This document shows, one piece after another, positions 51,855 through 59,991 of a stretch of 64,000 bases of DNA. Below the pieces are notes generated by a model that searched no databases, was not told the origin of the DNA, and worked only from the letters and a program-made list of their open reading frames with translations. Position 1 is the first letter of the stretch; each line of letters opens with the position of its first letter. The position numbers were made by a program, and so were the translations under genes. Where the stretch lies: contig CAWJNZ010000012.1 in NCBI GenBank assembly GCA_963844405.1, positions 558,001 through 622,000 of the forward strand. The letters are read 5' to 3'. The DNA comes from DASSUW01 sp963844405. GTDB taxonomy: Bacteria; Actinomycetota; Thermoleophilia; Solirubrobacterales; Solirubrobacteraceae.

Positions 51855-54334
51855 GGGCCGCGATCCTGGGCGCGGCGCTCGCGCTGCTCGCCGCGCCGGC
51901 CGCTCACGCGCAGCTCCCGCCGCTGCCGAGCGGCGGCGAGTTCGAGCAGGTCACGCTGGCGATGGGCAGCCAGACGGCGGGCGAGCCGATCGGGCTCGCC
52001 GTGCTCCCCAACGGCGACGCGCTGCACACGTCGCGCGACGGCCGCGTCTTCTACACCACGGACGAGGGCGACACCACGGTGGCCGCCCGCCTGCCCGTGT
52101 ACACGCACGACGAGGACGGCCTGCAGGCCATCGCCGTCGATCCCGACTTCGAGCAGAGCAACTGGATCTACGTCTATTACGCGCCGAAGCTCGACACGCC
52201 GGCCGACAACCCGGCCACGCCGGGCATCAACGAGGGCGACGCGCCGACGGACGGCAGCGAGGCCGACTTCGCGCCGTACGCCGGCTGGCAGCACCTGTCG
52301 CGCTTCAAGCTCAACGGCACCCTGCTCGAGCTCGCGAGCGAGCAGGTGCTGCTCAGGGTGCCGTCGGACCGCGGCATCTGCTGCCACGTCGGCGGCGACC
52401 TCGCCTTCGACGGCGACGGCAACCTCTACCTGTCGACCGGGGACGACACGAACCCGTTCCAGTCCGACAACTACAGCCCGATCGACGAGCGGCCGACGCG
52501 CAACCCGGCGTTCGACGCCCAGCGCAGCGCGGCCAACACCGACGACCTGCGCGGCAAGGTCCTGCGCATCAAGCCCGACCCGGTCGCGGCCTCGTACACG
52601 ATCCCGGCCGGCAACCTGTTCGCGCCCGGCGCGCCGGACACGCGGCCGGAGATCTACGCGATGGGCTTCCGCAACCCGTTCCGGATCAGCGTCGACCAGC
52701 CGACCGGCCGGCTGTACCTGGGCGATTACGGCCCGGACGCCGCGGCGGCCGACCCCGACCGCGGACCGCAGGGCGTGGTCGAGTTCAACCAGATCGGCGC
52801 GGCCGGCAACTATGGGTGGCCGTACTGCACGGGGCCGAACCTCGCGTACCGGGACTACGACTTCGCCACCGGCGCGAGCGGCGCGCAGTTCGACTGCGCG
52901 GCGCCGGTGAACGAGTCGCCGCGCAACACCGGCCTGCGCGACCTGCCGCCCGCGCAGCGGGCGTGGATCCACTACGACGGCGGCACGGTCTACTACGACG
53001 GCAAGGCCACGGACGAGTTCGGCAACGGCGGCGAGGCGCCGATGGGCGGCCCGGTCTACCGCTACGACCCGTCGCTGCCGTCGGACGTCAAGTTCCCGGA
53101 GGCCTACGACGGCCGGCTCTTCGTCGGCGACTGGTCGCGCGGCTGGATCAAGACGATCGAGATCGCGGCCGACGGCCGGCCGGCGGCCATCCACCCGTTC
53201 TTCGACACGGCGACGATCGCCGCGCCGATGGACATGGAGTTCGGCCCCGACGGGTCGCTCTACGTGCTCGACTACGGCAGCGGCAGCTACGCCGGCGGGG
53301 CGCCGGACTCGGCGCTCTACAAGATCAACCACGTCTCGGGCTCGCGCGCGCCGATCGCCGCCTCGAGCGCGACGCCGGACAACGGCCCGGCCCCGCTCAC
53401 CGTGCGGTTCTCGAGCCAGGGCTCGCGCGACCCCGACGGCGAGCCGCTCACCTACGCGTGGGACTTCGACGGCGACGGCACGGTCGACTCCACGGAGCCC
53501 GGCCCCACCCACGTCTACACGGAGCCCGGCAGCTTCACGGCGCGGCTGACCGTCACGGACCTGTCGGGCAAGACCGCGAGCTCCACGGAGACGATCGTCG
53601 TCGGCAACACGCGGCCGACGGTCGAGCTGGAGCTGCCGGCCACCGGCACGATCTTCGACCACGGCGACGTGGTGCCGTACAGGGTCACCGTCACCGATCC
53701 GGAGGACGGCGCGATCGACTGCTCGAAGGTGGTCGTGCAGACGGCGCTCGGGCACAACGAGCACGCGCACGGGGACCAGAGCACGACCGGCTGCGAGGGC
53801 AGCTTCGCGATCCCGCCCGCGTGGGAGCCGGACACCCAGTTCATCTTCTACGTCGTCACGGCGAGCTACACGGACGGCGGCGCCCCGGCGCTCACAGGGA
53901 CCGCCCAGGCGCTGCTGCAGCCGCGGGTCCGCCAGGCCGAGCACTTCACGACCAGCAGCGGCGTCGCGGTCGAGGAGGCGTCCGATCCGGCGGGCGGCGG
54001 CGGCCGGGCGATCGGCCAGCTCGAGCACGGCGACTACGTCTCGTACGCGCCGATCGACCTCGCGGGCATCACGGCGCTCGACCTGCGCCTCGCCCCGGGC
54101 GCGCTCGGCGGCACGATCCAGGCTCGCGTCGACTCGCCCGAGGGCCCGGTCATCGGCTCCGTGAACGTGCGCGGCACCGGCACGGCGCAGGACTGGACGA
54201 CGGTGCCGATGCCGGTCACCGACCCCGGCGGGGCGCACGAGCTCTATCTCGTGTTCGACAACGTGCTCGTGCCGCAGAACCCGCTCCTGCCGGGCAGCAT
54301 GCTGCGGCTCAACTTCATCGCGTTCAGGGAGTGA
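51851..54334 (+). CDS. Secreted PQQ-type sugar dehydrogenase-like protein with PKD and CBM6-like domains
   Basis: An 827-residue exoprotein with signal peptide (ILGAALALLAAPAAHA). Residues 25-510 form a soluble glucose/sorbosone dehydrogenase-type six-bladed propeller (EDGLQAIAVDPDFEQSNW, LAFDGDGNLYLSTGDDTNPF, MGFRNPFRISVDQPTGRLY, NYGWPYCTG). Residues 515-595 are a PKD domain (PLTYAWDFDGDGTVDSTEPG), followed by a second beta domain and a C-terminal CBM6-like domain from about 690 (RQAEHFTTSSGVAVEEA, DYVSYAPIDLAG). It probably oxidises cell-wall or plant sugars at the surface. It overlaps the ThuA gene by 4 bp. Confidence 0.85.
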   Translation: MRAAILGAALALLAAPAAHAQLPPLPSGGEFEQVTLAMGSQTAGEPIGLAVLPNGDALHTSRDGRVFYTTDEGDTTVAARLPVYTHDEDGLQAIAVDPDFEQSNWIYVYYAPKLDTPADNPATPGINEGDAPTDGSEADFAPYAGWQHLSRFKLNGTLLELASEQVLLRVPSDRGICCHVGGDLAFDGDGNLYLSTGDDTNPFQSDNYSPIDERPTRNPAFDAQRSAANTDDLRGKVLRIKPDPVAASYTIPAGNLFAPGAPDTRPEIYAMGFRNPFRISVDQPTGRLYLGDYGPDAAAADPDRGPQGVVEFNQIGAAGNYGWPYCTGPNLAYRDYDFATGASGAQFDCAAPVNESPRNTGLRDLPPAQRAWIHYDGGTVYYDGKATDEFGNGGEAPMGGPVYRYDPSLPSDVKFPEAYDGRLFVGDWSRGWIKTIEIAADGRPAAIHPFFDTATIAAPMDMEFGPDGSLYVLDYGSGSYAGGAPDSALYKINHVSGSRAPIAASSATPDNGPAPLTVRFSSQGSRDPDGEPLTYAWDFDGDGTVDSTEPGPTHVYTEPGSFTARLTVTDLSGKTASSTETIVVGNTRPTVELELPATGTIFDHGDVVPYRVTVTDPEDGAIDCSKVVVQTALGHNEHAHGDQSTTGCEGSFAIPPAWEPDTQFIFYVVTASYTDGGAPALTGTAQALLQPRVRQAEHFTTSSGVAVEEASDPAGGGGRAIGQLEHGDYVSYAPIDLAGITALDLRLAPGALGGTIQARVDSPEGPVIGSVNVRGTGTAQDWTTVPMPVTDPGGAHELYLVFDNVLVPQNPLLPGSMLRLNFIAFRE

Positions 54335-55223
54335 CGGGCAGGGCGGCGGCGCGGTCGAGCAGGCGCTGGAGCTCGGCCGCCGCGTCGTCCTCGAGCGGGA
54401 GCAGCGGCGCGCGGACGGGTCCCGTCGCGTCGCCGACGAGCGCGCACGCCGCCTTGACGGCGGCGGAGTAGCTCTGGGCCTCGAGGAACTGGCAGAGCGG
54501 CCAGAGGCGCGCCCACAGCTCGCGGGCCGCGGGGAGGTCGATGTCGTCGATCAGGAGCCGGTGCAGGGCGGCGCACTGCTCGGGCAGGATCGACGCGGCG
54601 CCCCAGACGACGGCGCGCGCGCCGGCGGCGAGCGCGGCGAAGGTGAGGGTGTCCCAGCCGTTGAGCAGGACCGGGCCGTCCTCGCTCTGGATGAGCTCGG
54701 TGGCGGCGACCGCGTCGCCGCCGGTGTCCTTGAGGCAGGTGACGTTCGCGGCCCGCCGCAGCTCGCGGAACTGCTCGGCGTCGAGCCGCACGCCCGAGGC
54801 GCTCGGCAGGTTGTAGTACATGATCGGGATCGAGATCCGGTCCGCGACCGCGGTGTAGTGGGCGAGCAGCTCGCGCCAGCCGAGCGCGTCGTAGAACGGC
54901 GGGACGATCATCACGGCCGCGGCGCCGCTGCGCTCGGCGTGCACGCTGAGCTCCACGGTCTCGGTGGTGGAGAGCGCGCCGGTGCCGACGACGACGGGGA
55001 CGCGACCCGCCGCCGCCTCGATCGTGGCCTCGGCGAGCTGGCGGCGCTCGTCGTGGGCGAGCGTGGTGAACTCGCCGGTGCTGCCGCCGGGGACGAGGCC
55101 GCCGACGCCACCGCGGACCAGCCGCTCGACGTTGGCGGCGAGCGCGTCGGTGTCGATGTGGGCGCCGTCCTCGGTGAACGGGGTGATGAGCGCCGGGAGG
55201 ACGCCGTGGAAGGGATCAGGCAC
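54324..55223 (-). CDS. DHDPS/N-acetylneuraminate-lyase-family aldolase
   Basis: A 299-residue TIM barrel: LPALITPFTEDGAHIDTDAL, VPGGSTGEFTTLAHDERR, the Tyr in IPIMYYNLPSASG and the Schiff-base Lys in VTCLKDTGGD. The family includes dihydrodipicolinate synthase and 2-keto-3-deoxy-sugar-acid aldolases. It is too far from lysine genes to be a housekeeping DapA; the fuconate route 7 kb to the left needs a 2-keto-3-deoxy-L-fuconate aldolase, which this could be. Its GTG start overlaps the stop of the FAD amine-oxidase-like gene by 8 bp. Confidence 0.85.
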   Translation of the reverse strand: MPDPFHGVLPALITPFTEDGAHIDTDALAANVERLVRGGVGGLVPGGSTGEFTTLAHDERRQLAEATIEAAAGRVPVVVGTGALSTTETVELSVHAERSGAAAVMIVPPFYDALGWRELLAHYTAVADRISIPIMYYNLPSASGVRLDAEQFRELRRAANVTCLKDTGGDAVAATELIQSEDGPVLLNGWDTLTFAALAAGARAVVWGAASILPEQCAALHRLLIDDIDLPAARELWARLWPLCQFLEAQSYSAAVKAACALVGDATGPVRAPLLPLEDDAAAELQRLLDRAAALPVTP

Positions 55224-56562
55224 GTGGCACCTCGGTCGTGGGGGAGGAGAACAGCTGCGCTGCGACGCGCTCGGCAGCCGCCGCGCCGGTGCGGGCGGCG
55301 GCCTCCATGTTGCCCAGCTCGGCGAAGTAGTCGCCGGCCAGGTGCAGGTTGCGATGGGCTCCGAGCGCCCCGTCGAGCGCCGGCTGGAGGTGGCGACGGC
55401 CGGGGCGCGCGAACGCGTTGCCGAGCTCCCAGCGGTGGACGGACGCGTCGGCGACGACGCCGCGTGTCTGGGGGTAGAGGTCGTGCAGGTCGGCGAGGAC
55501 GCGCCGCACGATCTCGTCGTCGGCCTCGCGCGCGAGCGCCGCGGCGCGCTCGGCTCCGGCGAACACCATCAGGCTGCCGCCCGGCCGGCGCTCGCCCTCC
55601 CGCCGCATCGCCTGCGCCTGGTTGGTGAACAGGTCGAAGGCGCGCCCGGGCGTGGCGACCGCATAGACGCGGTCGTACGGCATGGGACCGGTCTCGCTCG
55701 TCTCCACGGCGACGCTGACGAACGGGCCGTAGGTGATCCGCGCGAGCGCGGCTGACGCCTGCGGGGCCACCGGGGCGACGAGCGGCGCGGCGTGCGGCGC
55801 CTGCGCGGCCATGATCACGTGGCGGGCCTGGATCGCTCCCCCGGCGTGCTCCACGAGCAGGTCGGCGCCCTCCGGGCGCACGGCGGTGACGCGGCAGCCG
55901 GTGCGGACGCGCTCGCCCAGCCGGACGGAGACGGCGGCGGGCAGCGCGCCCGGGCCGCCGGGCAGATGGCGGGCGATCAGCGAGCCCTTGCCGCTCCACA
56001 CGAGGGCGAACAGCCCGATGCCGCAGCCGGCCGAGAGCTCGTGCGGCTCGGCGGTGGCGCGGTGCGCGGCGCACGCGAAGATCGAGTACACGCGCGGGGG
56101 GAGGGGGCCGAGGAACTCGGCGAACGTGCGGTCGTCCTCGAACGCGAGGACGCGCGACCGGTCGCCGGCGAGCGCGGCCCGGCGCGCCACCGCCTTCCGG
56201 AGCCGCAGCCCCGCCGCCGCGAACGCCGCGCGCTCGCGCAGCGAGAGCGGCAGGCGGAAGGGGTAGGTCTCCGGGCGGCCGCGGGCAACGAGCCGCGAGC
56301 CGACGGCGAGGCCCATCATGCCGCCGGTCACGGGGACGGTCTCGAGACCGCACTCGCGCGCCATCGTGTCGACGAGCGTCCCGGGAGCGGGGAACAGGTG
56401 GGCGCCGTGGTTCATCCAGTAGGCGCCGCGCGGCTCGGAGCGCAGGCGGCCGCCGGGCCGGCCTGAGGCCTCGAGGAGGACGACGTCGCGGTCGCGCAGC
56501 CGCCACGCGGCGGCGAGCCCGGCGATCCCGCCGCCGATCACGATCACCTCGCGGGTCTCCAC
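55216..56562 (-). CDS. FAD-dependent amine-oxidase/phytoene-desaturase-like protein
   Basis: A 448-residue flavoprotein. The dinucleotide fold is at the N-terminus (REVIVIGGGIAGLAAAWRL, LLEASGRPGGRLRSEPRGA) and the C-terminal FAD motif is NLHLAGDYFAELGNMEAAAR. The middle has no known substrate signature; it resembles the protoporphyrinogen oxidase/phytoene dehydrogenase group. GTG 56562 is the first start ahead of the dinucleotide motif. It is divergent from the LysR-type regulator and overlaps the DHDPS-family gene, so the three may form one unit. Confidence 0.82.
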   Translation of the reverse strand: METREVIVIGGGIAGLAAAWRLRDRDVVLLEASGRPGGRLRSEPRGAYWMNHGAHLFPAPGTLVDTMARECGLETVPVTGGMMGLAVGSRLVARGRPETYPFRLPLSLRERAAFAAAGLRLRKAVARRAALAGDRSRVLAFEDDRTFAEFLGPLPPRVYSIFACAAHRATAEPHELSAGCGIGLFALVWSGKGSLIARHLPGGPGALPAAVSVRLGERVRTGCRVTAVRPEGADLLVEHAGGAIQARHVIMAAQAPHAAPLVAPVAPQASAALARITYGPFVSVAVETSETGPMPYDRVYAVATPGRAFDLFTNQAQAMRREGERRPGGSLMVFAGAERAAALAREADDEIVRRVLADLHDLYPQTRGVVADASVHRWELGNAFARPGRRHLQPALDGALGAHRNLHLAGDYFAELGNMEAAARTGAAAAERVAAQLFSSPTTEVPRA

Positions 56563-56608
56563 GCCGCCACTATGCCGCGAGCCGAAGCCGCAAGGTAGGC
56601 TTGGCTGC

Positions 56609-57550
56609 TTGGAGGAATCGAAAGCAGAGCTTCTGTCTCTCCAGCAGCTCCGCTGCTTCGCGGCGGCGGCGCAGCTCGGCTCCTTCACGGCGGCGGCGGA
56701 GGCGCTGCGGGTCTCCCAGCCGGCGGTGGCGGAGCAGGTGCGCAAGCTCGAGACCGCTCTCGGCGTCGACCTCTTCGCCCGCGTCGGCCGCGGCGTCGTG
56801 CCGACCGAGGCGGGCCACGCCTTCGCCGAGCACGCCGACCGCACGCTGCGGGCACTCGAGGACGCCGCCTCCAGCGTGGCCGCGCGCGGCTCGCTGGCGG
56901 GCGGCTCCGTCGCGCTCGGGACGTTCAACACGCCGTCGGCGTGGCGGCTCGACGAGCTCGTGACGACGTTCCTCGCCCGCCGTCCGGGGATGACCGTCCG
57001 CCTCGTCGGCGGCAACTCGTCGCGGACCGCCGAGCGCGTGCGGCGCGGCGAGCTCGAGGCGGCGGTCGTCGTGCTGCCGGTCGACGACGAGCGGCTCGAC
57101 GTCCGCCCACTCGTCCGCGACGAGGTGCTCTACGTCAGCGCCGACCCGGCGCGCACGCGCCGGGCCGTGGCGATCGAGCGGCTGGCCGACGCGCCGCTGG
57201 TCTTCTACGACGCGGAGTCGGCCGACGCCGACCCGATCCGGCGGCAGCTCGCAGAGCGCGCCCAGGCCGACGGCCTCCGCCTGCGCCCGCGCGTCGAGGT
57301 CGAGTTCATGGACCTCGCGCTGCGGCTCGTGGCGGCCGGCGTCGGCGACACCTACCTCCCGAGCGCCTACACGCGGGCGCCGCACTACCCCGCCGGCCTG
57401 AACACCGTCGGCTTCAGCCCGGCGCTCTACGACACCTTCGCGATCGTCACCCGCCGAGCCGCGCGGCTCTCCGCGGCCACGCGAGAGCTGGTGGCGGACC
57501 TCGAAGCGCACATGCGCCAGGTCGCCTCGGAGCTCGACGAGCCACGGTAA
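56609..57550 (+). CDS. LysR-family transcriptional regulator
   Basis: A 313-residue protein with the typical helix-turn-helix (LSLQQLRCFAAAAQLGSFTA, LRVSQPAVAEQVRKLE, LGVDLFARVGRGVVPTEAG) and an inducer-binding domain (VALGTFNTPSAWRLDELV). TTG start with GGAGG overlapping. It is divergent from the flavoprotein/aldolase pair (46 bp apart), the usual arrangement for a LysR target. Confidence 0.9.
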   Translation: MEESKAELLSLQQLRCFAAAAQLGSFTAAAEALRVSQPAVAEQVRKLETALGVDLFARVGRGVVPTEAGHAFAEHADRTLRALEDAASSVAARGSLAGGSVALGTFNTPSAWRLDELVTTFLARRPGMTVRLVGGNSSRTAERVRRGELEAAVVVLPVDDERLDVRPLVRDEVLYVSADPARTRRAVAIERLADAPLVFYDAESADADPIRRQLAERAQADGLRLRPRVEVEFMDLALRLVAAGVGDTYLPSAYTRAPHYPAGLNTVGFSPALYDTFAIVTRRAARLSAATRELVADLEAHMRQVASELDEPR

Positions 57551-57592
57551 GCCGCTGTTTGCGGCCCGCCCTCGCCCGGGTACTGAAATCCG

Positions 57593-59500
57593 GTGCGCCG
57601 AGCCGTCGCCTTCCTCGCCGTGGCCCTCTCCCTTGCGCTGGCCGGCCCGGCCCGGGCAGGGACGCTTCCGCCCGCGTTCACCGCGCCGTGCCCGGCGTAC
57701 GGCGACCTGGAGATCTGCTCCGGGCAGGTGCCGAGCTTCGACGGCACGAGCCTGGACGTCGACCTCACGCTCCCGATGCGCGGCACGGGCGATCGCCACC
57801 CGCTGATCGTGATGCTGCACGGCTTCGGCAACAACAAGCACGAGTGGGAGTCGCTGACCGACGAAGGCGACGGCGCCGACAAGCTGCGCTGGAACAGCCA
57901 CTGGTTCGCCAAGCACGGCTACTACGTGCTCACGTACACGGCGCGCGGGTTCCGCGACGACGGCCCCGCGGCCGAGTACCAGCCGGCGACGCCGGGCGCG
58001 GGGTCGGTCGGGCCGCCGGCCGGCACGATCCACATCAAGAGCCGGAACTGGGAGATCCGCGACACCCAGTGGCTCGCGGCGCTGGTGGCCGCCGGCTTCC
58101 CCGACGTCGATCGCGACCGGATCGCCGTCACGGGCGGCTCCTACGGCGGCGGCGAGAGCTGGATGCAGGCGAGCCAGGCGCGCTGGACGTTCCCGAACTC
58201 GCGCGATCCGAGCCTGCCGGTGCTGGACCTCCAGGTGGCGGTGCCCAAGTACCCGTGGACCGACCTCGCCTACGCGCTGGCGCCGCACGGGCACGGAGGC
58301 GGACCGTCCCGGCAGGACCTCTATGAGACCTCGCAGGCGGGCAACCCGCTCGGCGTCCCGAAGGCCAGCTACATCGCCGGGCTGTTCTCGCTCGGCGCGT
58401 CGCGCGGGGCGTTCGACGCGGGCGTGCCGCCGGACGAGGAGAACGGGCCGGAGAACATCGCCGCCTGGAACGCGCGCATCACCGGCGCCGGCGACCCGTA
58501 CCCGGCGAGCGACCCGGTTCTCCGGCAGGCCGAGCGCGGCCTCACCGAGCTGCGGTCCGCGTACTACCAGGACGAGGGCTGGGCGCGGCAGGTCGGCGGC
58601 CGCGAGGTGGCGGTCTACTCGATCCAGGGCTGGACCGACGACCTCTTCAACGCCGTCGAGTCGTTCCGCCAGTTCAAGTACCTCAAGCGGCTCGACCCGC
58701 TGTGGCCCGTCAGCGTCGCGGTCGCCGACGTCGGCCACAGCCGAGCCCAGAACCGTCCCGAGACGTGGCAGCGGCTCAACGCGCAGGCGTTCGAGTTCCT
58801 GCAGGCGCACATCGGCGGCAGCCACCGGCAGCAGACCACCGTGTCCTCGCAGCCCACGATCTGCACCTCCGCGCCGGACCAGCCGGGTGACACGTCGGCC
58901 CACGCCGTCACGAGCACTTCGCCCGAGGGCCTCGCCGGCGGGGCGCTGACGATCGCCTACGGCGGGTTCCCGCGCGCGCTCACCAACCCGCCGCCGGCGT
59001 TCGACCCCAACGGTCCGGCCACCGACCCGATCGTGGGCGACGTCGTGATCCCCTCCCAGGACACCTGCCGCACGTCGGACGGCCCGGCGCTGGGCGGCTA
59101 CACGGGCGTCTCGGAGCCGCTCTCCAACCACGCCGCCTACGTCGGCCTCGGCGAGGTCCGCCTGCCGTACGCGCTCTCGCCGGCGCTCACCCAGGCCCAG
59201 CTCGACGTTCGCGTGTGGGACGTCCCGGACACCGGCCCGGCCTTCCTGGTCACCCGAGGCACCTACCGCCTCGACACGCTCAACGGCTTCGACGCGCCGA
59301 CCGGCACGCTGCGCGTGCCGCTGTGGGGCAACCACTGGCTGTTCGCGCCCGGCCACCGGATCCGTCTCGACCTCGCCCAGGTCGACCAGCCCACCCTGCG
59401 GCCCAACAACCTGCCGAGCAGCATCGCGATCCTCGATGACCCGGAGCTCGTCCTCCCGACCCGCGAAGCGAACGACGAGACGCTGACCGGCGCTCCGTAG
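57593..59500 (+). CDS. Secreted CocE/NonD-like alpha/beta hydrolase
   Basis: A 635-residue exoenzyme with a signal peptide (FLAVALSLALAGPARA). The core of the X-Pro dipeptidyl-peptidase (S15) type is visible: LIVMLHGFGNNKHEW, the nucleophile elbow VTGGSYGGGESW (Ser), the acid Asp region in YSIQGWTDDLFNAVESF and the His in VADVGHSRAQ. The C-terminal 180 residues are a jelly-roll-like beta domain (HRIRLDLAQVDQPTL). It may be a peptidase or an esterase. GTG start 42 bp after the LysR gene. Confidence 0.82.
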   Translation: MRRAVAFLAVALSLALAGPARAGTLPPAFTAPCPAYGDLEICSGQVPSFDGTSLDVDLTLPMRGTGDRHPLIVMLHGFGNNKHEWESLTDEGDGADKLRWNSHWFAKHGYYVLTYTARGFRDDGPAAEYQPATPGAGSVGPPAGTIHIKSRNWEIRDTQWLAALVAAGFPDVDRDRIAVTGGSYGGGESWMQASQARWTFPNSRDPSLPVLDLQVAVPKYPWTDLAYALAPHGHGGGPSRQDLYETSQAGNPLGVPKASYIAGLFSLGASRGAFDAGVPPDEENGPENIAAWNARITGAGDPYPASDPVLRQAERGLTELRSAYYQDEGWARQVGGREVAVYSIQGWTDDLFNAVESFRQFKYLKRLDPLWPVSVAVADVGHSRAQNRPETWQRLNAQAFEFLQAHIGGSHRQQTTVSSQPTICTSAPDQPGDTSAHAVTSTSPEGLAGGALTIAYGGFPRALTNPPPAFDPNGPATDPIVGDVVIPSQDTCRTSDGPALGGYTGVSEPLSNHAAYVGLGEVRLPYALSPALTQAQLDVRVWDVPDTGPAFLVTRGTYRLDTLNGFDAPTGTLRVPLWGNHWLFAPGHRIRLDLAQVDQPTLRPNNLPSSIAILDDPELVLPTREANDETLTGAP

Positions 59501-59511
59501 ACTCGCGCGCC

Positions 59512-59991
59512 ATGGCCGCCCTGCGGGAGCAGCGACTCGCCGATCTGCTGGATGCCGTCGCGGCGCCGACGCCCGCCCCGGGCGGCGGGTCGTCGGCCGG
59601 GATCGCGTGCGCGCTGGCGGCGGCGCTCGTGGAGATGGCCGCCGGCATCGGCGGCGCCGACACCGACCACGTGCGCGCGCTGCGCGTCCGCGCGCTCGAG
59701 CTGGCGGAGCGGGAGCTGTCGTCGTACGCGCCCGTGCTCGAGGCGCGGCGGCTGCCCGCGGACGACCCGGGGCGCGGCGCCGCGATCGCTGACGCTCTGG
59801 AGGAGGCGAGCGCGGTGCCGCGGGAGATCGCGGACGTGGCCGCCGAGGTCGCCGCGCTGGCGCAGGAGCTGACCGGCGGGGTCAGCGCCGCCGTGCGCGC
59901 CGACGCGGAGACCGGCCGGCTGCTCGCCGAGGCGGCCCGCGCGGCGGCCACGCTGCTGGTCGAGACGAACGAGCGCGACGCGGCAAGCTAG
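59512..59991 (+). CDS. Cyclodeaminase/cyclohydrolase-family protein (FTCD C-terminal-like)
   Basis: A 159-residue helical protein with LDAVAAPTPAPGGGSSAGIA, the family signature of formimidoyltetrahydrofolate cyclodeaminase and FchA, and a C-terminal helix pair (GVSAAVRADAETGRLLAEAA). Both FTCD-C and FchA act on folate one-carbon units. It is a little shorter than usual (about 200). The convergent formate-THF ligase gene next door, sharing the last 4 bp, supports a folate role. Confidence 0.78.
   Translation: MAALREQRLADLLDAVAAPTPAPGGGSSAGIACALAAALVEMAAGIGGADTDHVRALRVRALELAERELSSYAPVLEARRLPADDPGRGAAIADALEEASAVPREIADVAAEVAALAQELTGGVSAAVRADAETGRLLAEAARAAATLLVETNERDAAS

Noticed and set aside
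51788..54238. 816-codon minus-strand frame opposite the sugar dehydrogenase
   Set aside because: Antisense shadow; the plus strand encodes a signal peptide and recognisable propeller, PKD and CBM6-like domains.
57551..57566. GCCGC-TGTTT-GCGGC hairpin after the LysR gene as terminator
   Set aside because: Only a 5-bp stem, no U-tract, and in GC-rich DNA such short pairings are common.
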